In this document: positions 25,867 to 33,907 of the stretch, piece by piece
Layout: each line of letters opens with the position of its first letter
Numbering within the stretch: the first letter of the stretch is position 1
DNA from: Stagnimonas sp965279705
Lineage (GTDB): Bacteria > Pseudomonadota > Gammaproteobacteria > Nevskiales > Nevskiaceae
Length of the DNA: 64,000 nucleotides
Direction of reading: 5' to 3'
Assembly (NCBI GenBank): GCA_965279705.1
Contig: OZ257257.1
Span: 186,001 to 250,000, forward strand
Translations under genes and position numbers: made by a program
The notes under the pieces: model-generated
Databases searched by the model: none
Seen by the model: the letters and a program-made list of their open reading frames with translations, nothing else
Told to the model about the DNA's origin: nothing

Positions 25867-26082
25867 TCAACCGTTGCGACGCAGCGCCCGATGGCAGAGC
25901 CAGAACAAAAGGGCGTTGGCGGCGACGAGTGCGACCTTGAGCAGCAGCGCGGGCCAGAGCTGCGGGCTGATCGTGGCCGCATCGCCGGTGAAGAACATCA
26001 GCGCCGAGGCCAGTTGCAGGCCTTGCACCCCCAGCAGCAAGAGCAATACGGCACGCAGCATATGCAGGGCGAAGCGCTTCAT
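25867..26082 (-). CDS. Small two-helix membrane protein
   Basis: 71 residues: MKRFALHML, then two hydrophobic segments (AVLLLLLGVQGLQLASALMF and LWPALLLKVALVAANALLFW) and a basic tail CHRALRRNG. No family recognised. The ATG overlaps the stop codon of the gene before it in a TGATG arrangement, so it is translationally coupled. A longer open frame back to 26469 would override that coupling and run over the upstream coding gene; I rejected it. It is the last gene of the CsgG-like operon and stops right before promoter copy 3. Confidence 0.65.
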   Translation of the reverse strand: MKRFALHMLRAVLLLLLGVQGLQLASALMFFTGDAATISPQLWPALLLKVALVAANALLFWLCHRALRRNG

Positions 26083-26375
26083 CACCAGCCCAACCAGTAG
26101 GCGGTGGGCTGCACCCTTTGTGGTGCGTACACCGGCTCGTACGGCGGCAGTGCCTGCCAGTCGATGCCGCCGCGCTGAGCGTCGCGCAACTGGCAATGCT
26201 CGCGCGGCACATCGGGCAGGCCTTGCAGCGGCAGCAGGCTGCCGAACAGCAGTACCGGCCCTTGCGAATAGCCGTAGCGCGGCGGCAGGGTGGATGGTGC
26301 CACCAGCCTTGGCAGCGGCGGCTGTGCCAGCGCCGGTAGTGCCAGCAGGCTCGCGACCAGCAGCGTGCACCTCAC
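26082..26375 (-). CDS. Small secreted protein with GTG start
   Basis: 97 residues beginning MRCTLLVASLLALPALAQ, a signal peptide, followed by a Pro-rich mature part with two segments of note, PPRYGYSQGPVLLFGSLLPL and EHCQLRDAQRGGIDWQ. No known family. The GTG at 26375 forms a GTGA overlap with the stop of the large secreted protein upstream, and its own stop overlaps the next ATG by one base. This tight packing is the main evidence that the gene is real; ordinary gene finders could miss it or call the longer frame from 26909. Confidence 0.6.
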   Translation of the reverse strand: MRCTLLVASLLALPALAQPPLPRLVAPSTLPPRYGYSQGPVLLFGSLLPLQGLPDVPREHCQLRDAQRGGIDWQALPPYEPVYAPQRVQPTAYWLGW

Positions 26376-27940
26376 AACAGCACCACGCCGACCGGCGCCC
26401 ACACCTGGCAGCGCGCCTGGTATTGCAGCCAGCCGGGTTCGCCGGAGCGCTCGAAGGCCCAATCGACAATCACGTTGCCGTCCTGGAAGCGTGCCGTCGC
26501 ACTGGCATCCTGCCGACCCGGTTCGGTCTCGAAGGCGGTGACGCTGACGCCGCAATGCGAGGGGCGCAGATAAGGCGGCAGGTTCAGCTCGAACACATCG
26601 CGACCTTTCTCGCGATTGCGTACGGGGTCCTGGGTGTAGTGCTGCGCAAAGATCAGTGCCTCGCCGTCGGGCACCTGCGGGTCTTCGTAGTTGCCGCCTA
26701 AGCAGGTGCCGATGCCGCTGTTGCGGCAATCCTTGGGAAAGTTGAAGCGTGGGTCGGCCTCGCTGTCGTCGTTGGCGCGGCAGCGGTTGTACGCGCTTTC
26801 GCCGCGGCAATCGAGCACCCGCGCGGGCAGCATCGGCAGGGTGCGCAAGGCCCATTGCGGCTCGAAGCCGATGGCCTGCGCGGCGCTGCGCCGGCCATCG
26901 GGTGTCCACACCTCCACCGTCGCCTCGCCGGGGATCACGTTCTGCAAATCGGCTGGCAGCTGCGCGAACAGCTTGGTGCCTTCCCAGTTGAGCACTCGCG
27001 CATCCACGGCACGGATGCGCCCGCGTGGTGTGGGCAGCATCACCCGCACCGTGCCCGCGGCGGTGCCATAGCAGTTGCCCTGCACGACAAAGGCCGCACC
27101 CGGCAGCAGCGCCTCGCCAGTCGCCACCTTGAGACGCGAGACCAGCGGCAGGTTGCCGTTCTTGGCGCAGACGACGAGCGGTGCCGAGATTTCTGCCGCG
27201 CGCAGAGAGTCATTGTTGTTGGCGCGGATGCGCGTCGCCGAATTGCCACGCACCGCGCCGCTCACCAGAACGGCCTCGCCCGCATCGAGCAGGCGAAAGC
27301 TCTCGCCCAAGCGCGCGTTGGCGCTGGCGGTGTCTGGCACGACACTCGGGGGTGGGCGCGGGGCACTGTCGCGTTGCCGCATGACCGGGGGCATGGCGTT
27401 GATGCGCGGTGCCGAGGTCATCGCCGCTGGCGGTTCTGCCGCCGCCTGTGGCACGGTCGCAGGCACGGCGGGCTGCGGGCTCGCGCTGCTGTTTCCATAG
27501 GGCGAGTTGTTGCCGGTGCTGCCACTGCTCGAGCCATAAGGCGAGCTGCTGCCCGCGCTTGGAGCGGGATAAGTCTGATAGCCACCGCTCTCGCCGGATG
27601 GATAGCTGTTGCCGGTGCTACCACTAGCCGCCCCATACGGCGAGTAGCCGCCATTGCTGCTGCCCGTGCTGCCATAGGGTGGATAGCTGCTGCCATCCGC
27701 ACCGCCCGTGCCCCACTGAATACCGCCCTGTGCTGGCGGCTGTGGCTTGCGCTGCGCAGGTGCTGCGGGCCGCACCTGCGGCACGCGCGCGCCACTGTTG
27801 CGCTGGCCGGGGATGGTCGAGGGCGCGGCGGCAGGCTCCTCGTAGCCCTGACTCTGGCCGCCGTAGCCGTAGTCCGGCTGCTGTGCCTGGGCGGTAAACG
27901 CCAGCGCCATCGCGCTGGCAAAAACGGAGAGTGCGCGCAT
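26372..27940 (-). CDS. Secreted protein with Ser/Gly/Tyr/Pro low-complexity region and IPT-like domain
   Basis: About 522 residues. A signal peptide (SVFASAMALAFTAQAQ) comes first. A low-complexity region (about 20-150) follows with repeated SPYGSSSGSTGNN-like units, SPYGAASGSTGNS among them. The second half is folded, with NGNLPLVSR, FVVQGNCYGTAAGTVRV, LPTPRGR, and GRDVFELNLPPYLRPS. These last motifs also occur, in the same order, in the product of 28768-30165, so the two are paralogues. The middle segment resembles an IPT/TIG beta-sandwich. I prefer the ATG at 27940, with AAGG nine bases before it, over the one at 27946. It is 12 bases behind the CsgG-like gene, and the low-complexity part is a candidate for a surface-exposed or aggregating segment. 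Confidence 0.75.
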   Translation of the reverse strand: MRALSVFASAMALAFTAQAQQPDYGYGGQSQGYEEPAAAPSTIPGQRNSGARVPQVRPAAPAQRKPQPPAQGGIQWGTGGADGSSYPPYGSTGSSNGGYSPYGAASGSTGNSYPSGESGGYQTYPAPSAGSSSPYGSSSGSTGNNSPYGNSSASPQPAVPATVPQAAAEPPAAMTSAPRINAMPPVMRQRDSAPRPPPSVVPDTASANARLGESFRLLDAGEAVLVSGAVRGNSATRIRANNNDSLRAAEISAPLVVCAKNGNLPLVSRLKVATGEALLPGAAFVVQGNCYGTAAGTVRVMLPTPRGRIRAVDARVLNWEGTKLFAQLPADLQNVIPGEATVEVWTPDGRRSAAQAIGFEPQWALRTLPMLPARVLDCRGESAYNRCRANDDSEADPRFNFPKDCRNSGIGTCLGGNYEDPQVPDGEALIFAQHYTQDPVRNREKGRDVFELNLPPYLRPSHCGVSVTAFETEPGRQDASATARFQDGNVIVDWAFERSGEPGWLQYQARCQVWAPVGVVLL

Positions 27941-27952
27941 GTGCATTCGCCT

Positions 27953-28699
27953 TCAGCGCGCCTGCGCCACTTGCACATCAAAGCGCAGCGCCAGCTGTCG
28001 CACGGCTTCTTCAATCGCCTGCCGCAGGGCGGCATCGAAGCTGTCCTTGCGGGTGGACTGGTGCTGCACTTCCGGCGTGTAGGGCGAAGTGCTCTTGCCG
28101 CTCTGCGCCATCACGGTATTGAACAGCGCGCCCACGCCGCCGACGCTCACGGCCGAGCCGCCCAGTTGCATGCGCACGTTGATCGCATCCAGCACGTCGC
28201 CGGTGTTGGCATCGACGATGCTCACGTCCAGCCCCAGCTCGTCTTTGTTGCTGGCACCACCGAGCTGAAAGCCCCCGATGTTGATGCCATTGCTGCTGCC
28301 GCTGGCGCCGCCATTCAACTCGGTGATCTCGGCCTGAAACAGATATTCCGCGCCGCGTAATTGCGTCTGCGCCGTGTTGCCGGTGGTTTGTCCTGCGGCA
28401 TTCAGTTGCTTCTCGCGCACCACGCCGCGATCGAGCTTGGCGCGCTCGACGACGCGAAACTGTCCGCTCTTCACGAGCGCTGTCTTGAACTGCTCGGTGG
28501 CACCGCGTGGCGGCAGCTCCGGCAGGTTGCTGGTCACTTCATAAATGCCCACCGCCACCCGCCCTTCAACGCTCTTGCGCGGCAATTTGGTGAGTGCCTG
28601 ACTGGTGGGCGAGCTGTCCACCACCGGGGTATTGGCGCAGCCGTTGAGGGCGAGCAGCGCAGCGAGAGTGAACGGCAGCAGCAGGGGTTTGATGGACAT
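27953..28699 (-). CDS. CsgG/HfaB-family outer-membrane lipoprotein
   Basis: In the curli system, CsgG forms the outer-membrane secretion pore; other relatives such as HfaB serve surface adhesins. This 248-residue protein has a lipobox (LLALNGCAN) and the family core: GRVAVGIYEV, QFKTALVKSGQFRVVERAKLD, a RGAEYLFQAEITEL strand, LDVSIVDANTGDVLDAINV and a C-terminal helix FDAALRQAIEEAVRQLA. The length is close to E. coli CsgG. The ATG at 28699 follows AAGGAACC; the ATG at 28729 is too close to the promoter copy at 28732-28760 and lacks a signal. It heads a four-gene unit ending at 25867. No csgA, csgB, csgE or csgF homologue is recognisable, so the exported substrate is unknown. Confidence 0.85.
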   Translation of the reverse strand: MSIKPLLLPFTLAALLALNGCANTPVVDSSPTSQALTKLPRKSVEGRVAVGIYEVTSNLPELPPRGATEQFKTALVKSGQFRVVERAKLDRGVVREKQLNAAGQTTGNTAQTQLRGAEYLFQAEITELNGGASGSSNGINIGGFQLGGASNKDELGLDVSIVDANTGDVLDAINVRMQLGGSAVSVGGVGALFNTVMAQSGKSTSPYTPEVQHQSTRKDSFDAALRQAIEEAVRQLALRFDVQVAQAR

Positions 28700-28731
28700 G
28701 ACGTGGGTTCCTTCGAGGGGCTTCATCAAGG

Positions 28732-28760
28732 CAAACGCGGTGCGGCGGGCGAACCGGACA
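28732..28760 (-). promoter_or_regulatory. Putative ECF sigma factor promoter, copy 2 (before the CsgG-like operon)
   Basis: Minus strand TGTCCGGTTC (28760-28751), 12 bases, GCGTTTG (28738-28732). One base differs from the other copies in the upstream half. The downstream half ends 33 bases from the start codon of the CsgG-like gene. Confidence 0.75.
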
Positions 28761-28767
28761 TGCCGCG

Positions 28768-30165
28768 CTACAAGCTCAGTCCGCGCGGCACCAGCGCCTT
28801 GAGATTCACCGTGTAATGGCAGTAGCCGTACTGGCTGGTGTTGACGGCACCCACCGGCCCGATGAACAGCAGATGCCCGAGCGAGGTGCTGGTGCGCTGC
28901 ACCAGGCCGGTCATCTGCCAGTTCACGGTCACCGTCGCGGCCGGCCGCTCGCCGGGTGCGCGGGTGAGATCACCCACATCGCTACCCACCTGCACGTTGA
29001 CGCGGCTGACCTGCGGATAGCCCTGGCGGATGACCTCCGCCGCACCCGAGACGCGCGCCCAGTCCGGCAGCTGCACATGGAACACATCGCGCCCGGCGAT
29101 GGGCGTGTCGCTGATATGCAGTGCGGCCGCACCGCGTGGCGGGGCCGAGCCGTTCCAGGGTTGCAGCAGCGTCAGCAGCCCCGGCAGCAGCAGGCCTGCG
29201 GGCGGTGCCTCGAAGGTGGTGCAGGTGCCGGGCACGGCGCAGTCGAGCAGGCGCAGCATCCGTGAGGGCACGTCAGTCTCGACCCACACCGGCTCGAAGC
29301 GCACCGGCGTGAGCGGTGACAGCACCTGATCGACGCGCAGCACGCTGAGCCGCGCCTCGGCGGCAGCGAGGCCGGAAATCTCCGGCGGCAGCTTCACCAG
29401 CAGCTTGTTGTCGGCCCATTCCAGCGGCGTCAGCGTCAGCGTTCCAACCGGCGTCGGCAGCGTGACTTGCACCGTGCCGCGTGCGCGACCGAAGCAGGTG
29501 CCTTGCAGCACAAACTCGCCGTCCGGCGTCAGGTGCATGCCATCGGCCAGCACGCGGCTGATGCGCGGCAGGTTGCCGTTTTGCTGGCACCAGCCGGCAG
29601 GGTCGTTGCGATAACTGAGTGCGCCGACAGTGCCGCCGCCCTGCACCCGCTGGCTCTGGCTGAGCCGCTCGCGCGGTGCGCGCTGCACGGTGGTGGCGAC
29701 TTGGCGATCCTGCGAGTGAAATACGCTCTGCGTCGTCTGCTCGCTGTCATCGAAATCCAGCTGAGCAAATAGGCCGCGAATTTTCTGATTGCCGCGCGCG
29801 ATGGTCTGCGGCGTGCTGAGTTCACTCGCCGCATGGCTCGCGCGTTCCGGCTGGCCGCGTTCGCCGGCGGCAGCCATTTGTTGCAGCCATTGCTGCTTGG
29901 CCGCACCGGCGGGCAGGGTCTGGTCGCCCCATTTCACCGGGGCGTCATCCGGCGCGGTGAGCAGTTGCAGAATGCCGTTGCCACCTGCGGTTGATGGCTG
30001 CGGTGACACCCGCTGCAAAGTCTGCGTGGCCATTGTCGGTGAGCGCTGCACCTGTTGCGCGCGCTGCACGTTGTCGCCCCATTGCGGAGTGGTTTGCGCG
30101 GCGAGCGGTGGTGCCGCCAGCGTGGTGAGCAGCGACAGCGTAAGCAGCAGGCGAGGCGTAGTCAT
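28768..30165 (-). CDS. Secreted protein with IPT-like domain, paralogue of the 26372-27940 product
   Basis: 465 residues with a signal peptide (LLTLSLLTTLAAPPLAAQ) and a Gln/Thr-rich N-terminal part (about 25-170). The folded C-terminal half has NGNLPRISR, FVLQGTCFGRARGTVQV, LPTPVGTL, GRDVFHVQLPDWARVS and a terminal SQYGYCHYTVNLKALV. The motif order matches the neighbouring paralogue, but the Tyr/Gly-rich repeats are absent. The ATG at 30165 begins the signal peptide; the open frame extends to 30372 only through promoter sequence. Promoter copy 1 lies 33 bases upstream. It is transcribed alone or together with the CsgG-like operon that follows. Confidence 0.75.
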   Translation of the reverse strand: MTTPRLLLTLSLLTTLAAPPLAAQTTPQWGDNVQRAQQVQRSPTMATQTLQRVSPQPSTAGGNGILQLLTAPDDAPVKWGDQTLPAGAAKQQWLQQMAAAGERGQPERASHAASELSTPQTIARGNQKIRGLFAQLDFDDSEQTTQSVFHSQDRQVATTVQRAPRERLSQSQRVQGGGTVGALSYRNDPAGWCQQNGNLPRISRVLADGMHLTPDGEFVLQGTCFGRARGTVQVTLPTPVGTLTLTPLEWADNKLLVKLPPEISGLAAAEARLSVLRVDQVLSPLTPVRFEPVWVETDVPSRMLRLLDCAVPGTCTTFEAPPAGLLLPGLLTLLQPWNGSAPPRGAAALHISDTPIAGRDVFHVQLPDWARVSGAAEVIRQGYPQVSRVNVQVGSDVGDLTRAPGERPAATVTVNWQMTGLVQRTSTSLGHLLFIGPVGAVNTSQYGYCHYTVNLKALVPRGLSL

Positions 30166-30197
30166 GGCAGCAGATCCGGCGTGGGGCGTCACTGCCA

Positions 30198-30226
30198 CAA
30201 ACGCGGTGTGCCTGCCAAACCGGACA
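30198..30226 (-). promoter_or_regulatory. Putative ECF sigma factor promoter, copy 1 (before the secreted IPT-like protein)
   Basis: Minus strand TGTCCGGTTT (30226-30217), 12 bases, GCGTTTG (30204-30198). It lies in the 99-base gap to the divergent Nudix gene and 33 bases from the start codon at 30165. Confidence 0.78.
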
Positions 30227-30264
30227 GCCCTATATTTCGGCAACACCCGCAGACATCCCCAGCC

Positions 30265-31074
30265 ATGATCTCCAGCACCCCTTCGACGATTCCACCCGCG
30301 CGTCTCGCGGCCACCGTTTTGCTGTTGCGCGATGGGGCCGACGGCATGGAGGTTTTCATGGTGGTGCGGCACCAGCAGATCGATTTCGCGTCAGGCGCGC
30401 TGGTGTTCCCGGGCGGCAAGCTGGCGGCGGGCGACAACGACCCCAAGGCGTACGCGCGTTGCAGTGGCGTTGAGCAACTCTCATCTGATGAAATCGCACT
30501 GCGTATCGGCGCGATCCGCGAGGCCTTCGAGGAATGTGGCGTGCTGCTGGCAAAGCCGCGCGGCGCGACGACGATGGTCAAGCCTGCGCGTCTGGAACAG
30601 CTGGGCACCCACTACCGCCGCGCGCTCGACAAGGGCGAGATCGGCATTGCTGAGATGCTGGAGGCCGAAGATCTGATCCTCGCCTGCGAGGCGCTGGTGC
30701 CGTTCGCGCACTGGACCACGCCCACCTTCATGCCCAAGCGCTTCGACACCCATTTTTATCTGGTCGCCGCACCGCCCGAACAGGTGCTGCTGCACGATGG
30801 CCATGAGGCGGTGGATTCAGTCTGGATTCGCCCCGAAGACGCCGTCGCCAAAGCCAGCGCAGGCACGCGCACCATCGTGCCCGCGACCTTGATCAACATC
30901 GAAAAACTGGGGCGGGCGCGCACGGTAGCTGCCGCGCTGGACGCCGCGCGTGCAGAGTCGATTGTCGAGGTGCTGCCCGAGCTGATTGAAGGTGCTGCGG
31001 GAGTCCGGCTGCGTATTCCGGCTGCGGCGGGTTACGGCATCACCGAGTTCGAGTTGCCGGCGGATTTGCGTTAG
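30265..31074 (+). CDS. Nudix hydrolase family protein (NUDT19-like)
   Basis: Hydrolyses a nucleoside-diphosphate-linked compound; relatives of this long subgroup act on coenzyme A derivatives. The 269 residues begin with AATVLLLRDG and hold an interrupted Nudix box. GALVFPGGKL is followed, after an insertion of roughly 25 residues, by AIREAFEECGVLLA, with the metal-binding REAFEE. The ATG at 30265 is chosen because upstream in-frame codons run through promoter copy 1 and the opposite gene. It is the only plus-strand gene inside the envelope/sigma block. Its stop shares TTAG with the stop of the convergent kinase gene, and there is no sign that it belongs to the system. Confidence 0.85.
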   Translation: MISSTPSTIPPARLAATVLLLRDGADGMEVFMVVRHQQIDFASGALVFPGGKLAAGDNDPKAYARCSGVEQLSSDEIALRIGAIREAFEECGVLLAKPRGATTMVKPARLEQLGTHYRRALDKGEIGIAEMLEAEDLILACEALVPFAHWTTPTFMPKRFDTHFYLVAAPPEQVLLHDGHEAVDSVWIRPEDAVAKASAGTRTIVPATLINIEKLGRARTVAAALDAARAESIVEVLPELIEGAAGVRLRIPAAAGYGITEFELPADLR

Positions 31075-33863
31075 CGCATCACCCGCCGCTGCACGGTGCT
31101 GCTCTGCGGATCGTCGTAGCGCGCGCTGGCGGCAGCCGCTGCGTCTTCCAGCACTTGCGCGCCTTTCACATCGCCACTCGCCGCCAGCACATCGGCGCGC
31201 ACGCGCTGCAAGTAGGGCTGCATGCGCACATCGCGAAAGCCGGTGATCTGAGGCCACATCGCGAGTGCGGCGTCGCTCTCGGCCAAGGCCGTCGGCAGGT
31301 CGCGCGCGGCGAGTGCCGCCCGCGCCAAGCCAGCATGGGCGAGCGCGATGTGCGAGAGCTTGCGGCCATCGGCAGCCTTGATGATCGCCGCAAACTGCTC
31401 GCGCGCCGCATCGGGCTGCTGATCACCGAGCAGAAACCGCCCCCAGCATTCGCGGATCACCATCTGCGGCTGGCTCGTGTCCGGCTCCTGCGCCAGATAT
31501 TCATCGAGCGATAGCTTCAGCATCTTGCGCGCGTCCTCACGGCGGCCCGCGCGTGCATAGGCATCGCCCAGATATCGCCTTGCCAGTCGCAACTGAAACG
31601 GATGCGCCGATTGCTTCTGATAGGCGCGCACCGTCGCTTCGAGATACGGGATCGCCTGCACCGGGCGGCCCTCGTTCGCCAGCCGGTCGCCGTAGTTCTG
31701 GCGTACGGTGGTGGCATCGAGATTCGGCGGATTCTCTGGCGGCAGCAGCGGCAACACCGAGTCGAATGCGCGGAGTGCTGCCTCACGCTGACCCGACAGA
31801 TGCAGCGTGCGCGCCGCCTGCGCACGCGGCACCCAGGCTGTGGCAACGGCCGGGCCGGTGGTGCGCTCGGCCGCATCGGCCGCCTTGCCGAAGGCTTCGG
31901 CGGCGTCCGTGAATTGCCCCAGTTGTTGATACACCAGCCCCAGATTGCCGTGCAGTGTCACCAGCTCGGCGTCGTTGCGCTCGGGCAATGTCTCGGCCAG
32001 CTGCTGCGCCTGCCGGTAGCGGGCAATCGCCTCGATGAACCGCTGCTGCGCCTGCAGGAAACCCGCGAGCTCATGCAGCGCAGTGACGTGCCCGCGCGAG
32101 GCGGGATCGTGCTTTTGAAACAGCGCGATGGATTGCTCAAAGGCGCGTTCTGTCTCGGCCTCCTTGCCATCCTCGCCTTGCAAGCGCAGCGCCTCGTTCG
32201 TCCACCACAAAGCACGCAGGGCGCTGTCGTTGGCATTGGCGGCGTTGAGCAGCGTGTCGGCTTCGGCCACGGTGGCGGCGCACTGCGTCTTGTTGCCGCG
32301 GCCACAGGCGCGGGCGCTGGCTTCCACCGCACCATCGAGCAGATTGGGATGCAGCGGGCCGTAGTGCTCGCGCACCTTTTGCAGTTGCAGGGCTTGCAGC
32401 GCCTCGTAACGCGCGTCCTCGCCGAGCTGGCCGTAGAGATCAGCGACGGTGCGCAAGAGTTCGATCTGCACCACCGGGTCGTCGGCAAAGCGCGCCTCGA
32501 TCTTCGCCGCACCTTCATCGAGCAAGGCCTTGGCGGTGATGGTGCCGCGCGGCGTATCGCTGGCAATGCGCGTGTCGTTGGCCTTGAACAGATCAATCAA
32601 AAAATCCTTGATCGCCTCCGCGCGGCGCGCCTGTTCTTCGGCGCGATGCGCCTGCCACAGCACACCCGCAACGCCGACAGTCAGCACCAGCACCAGCAGC
32701 GCGGCAAAACCCAGCGGCGCACGGTTGCGGCGCACGAACTTCATCGTGCGCTGCCGCCGCGTGATGCGCCGCGCGGTGATGGGCAGGTGCGCGAGATGGC
32801 GCGCGAGATCGCTGGCAAAGCCCTCCATCGAGGCATAGCGCCGCGCAGGATCGGGTTCGAGCGCCTTGGCGAGAATGGCATCGAGATCGCCGCGCAGCGC
32901 GGCCTGCTCTGTACGCGGTGCGCGGCTCGAGGCCAGCGGCGCATCACCACGCTCGTCGAGCAGCGCACCCAAGCGTGAGCGCTGTGCAAACGGCTTGCTG
33001 CCGGTGAGCAGTTCAAAGCTCATCACGCCGAGTGCGAACACATCGGTGGCGACCGTGATCGCGCCGCCGCTGAGCTGTTCGGGCGCGGCGTAATCAGGGG
33101 TGGCGGCGCGGCCCGTGGCTTGCGTCAGCGCCGTGCCTTCGGCCTCGTCGTCGAGCAATTTGGCGATGCCGAAATCGAGCAGCTTCACCTGCCCGCTGGC
33201 GGTCACGAGCACGTTCGCGGGCTTCAAATCACGGTGCACGATCAGCCGCGCGTGCGCGGCCTGCACGGCGGAGGCCACCTGCTGGATCAGCGCGATACGC
33301 GCGGCGATGTCGAGTTTTTGCGCCGCGCAATGCGTGGTGATGGCCACACCTTCAACGTGCTCCAGCGCGAGCCAGGGCTGGCCGTCTTCTGCAAGGCCGG
33401 CGTCGTAGAAGCGCGCAATGTTGGGGTGCTCCAATCCCGCCAGAATGTTGCGTTCGCGCGCAAAGCGGCTTTTCAGCGCACCGCTCAAGAGGTGCGCGTG
33501 CGGCAGCTTGAGCGCGACCTCGCGTTCGTAGGCGCCATCGGCGCGTGCGGCCAACCACACCACACCCATGCCGCCGCTGCCGAGCGCGCGCCGCAAGCGC
33601 CAGGGGCCGATGCGCTGGTCTGCGACGAAATCATCCGGTGCGGCGGCCAGCGTCGGTCGCTCCAGATACTCGCGGGTCGAGAACTGGGCCTGGCCTTGCA
33701 GCACGGCGACGAGCCATGGTTTCAGCTCGGCCTGTTCGAGCGACAAGGTGGCCAGCCAGTCCGCGCGCGCTGGCTCATCGAGTTCAAGCGCGGTATCGAG
33801 CAGCACTGAGAACCGCGGCCAGAGGTGCGGTGGGCAAGGCAGCGTGTTTTTGAGAGAGGGCAT
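31071..33863 (-). CDS. Transmembrane Ser/Thr protein kinase with C-terminal TPR-like region
   Basis: 930 residues. The Hanks-type kinase domain covers about 88-365: GSGGMG (95-100), Lys119 in VALKLPH, HRDLKPANV (210-218), DFGIAKL (230-236), an activation loop with Thr and Ser, and APEQLSG (260-266). All catalytic residues are present. A single membrane segment (about 383-403) is followed by about 500 residues of helical repeats, such as LVYQQLGQFTDAAEAF and LARRYLGDAYARAGR. These read as TPR units in the periplasm and are the probable sensor. An N-terminal helical extension of 85 residues precedes the kinase. It is encoded right after the ECF sigma gene, whose product is its expected substrate. 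Promoter copy 4 ends only 10 bases before the ATG. Confidence 0.9.
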   Translation of the reverse strand: MPSLKNTLPCPPHLWPRFSVLLDTALELDEPARADWLATLSLEQAELKPWLVAVLQGQAQFSTREYLERPTLAAAPDDFVADQRIGPWRLRRALGSGGMGVVWLAARADGAYEREVALKLPHAHLLSGALKSRFARERNILAGLEHPNIARFYDAGLAEDGQPWLALEHVEGVAITTHCAAQKLDIAARIALIQQVASAVQAAHARLIVHRDLKPANVLVTASGQVKLLDFGIAKLLDDEAEGTALTQATGRAATPDYAAPEQLSGGAITVATDVFALGVMSFELLTGSKPFAQRSRLGALLDERGDAPLASSRAPRTEQAALRGDLDAILAKALEPDPARRYASMEGFASDLARHLAHLPITARRITRRQRTMKFVRRNRAPLGFAALLVLVLTVGVAGVLWQAHRAEEQARRAEAIKDFLIDLFKANDTRIASDTPRGTITAKALLDEGAAKIEARFADDPVVQIELLRTVADLYGQLGEDARYEALQALQLQKVREHYGPLHPNLLDGAVEASARACGRGNKTQCAATVAEADTLLNAANANDSALRALWWTNEALRLQGEDGKEAETERAFEQSIALFQKHDPASRGHVTALHELAGFLQAQQRFIEAIARYRQAQQLAETLPERNDAELVTLHGNLGLVYQQLGQFTDAAEAFGKAADAAERTTGPAVATAWVPRAQAARTLHLSGQREAALRAFDSVLPLLPPENPPNLDATTVRQNYGDRLANEGRPVQAIPYLEATVRAYQKQSAHPFQLRLARRYLGDAYARAGRREDARKMLKLSLDEYLAQEPDTSQPQMVIRECWGRFLLGDQQPDAAREQFAAIIKAADGRKLSHIALAHAGLARAALAARDLPTALAESDAALAMWPQITGFRDVRMQPYLQRVRADVLAASGDVKGAQVLEDAAAAASARYDDPQSSTVQRRVMR

Positions 33864-33872
33864 TTGTGGGGA

Positions 33873-33901
33873 CGAACGCAGCGCCGGGCTGAAACCGGAC
33901 A
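33873..33901 (-). promoter_or_regulatory. Putative ECF sigma factor promoter, copy 4 (before the kinase gene)
   Basis: Minus strand TGTCCGGTTT (33901-33892), 12 bases, GCGTTCG (33879-33873). It fills the 44-base gap between the sigma and kinase genes. Only 10 bases separate it from the kinase ATG, implying a very short or absent leader. Confidence 0.68.
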
Positions 33902-33907
33902 GTGCAA

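Noticed and set aside
25867..26469. 200-residue reading of the small two-helix membrane protein with a longer start
   Set aside because: It would overlap the upstream gene; the ATG at 26082 sits in a TGATG coupling overlap and starts the first hydrophobic helix.
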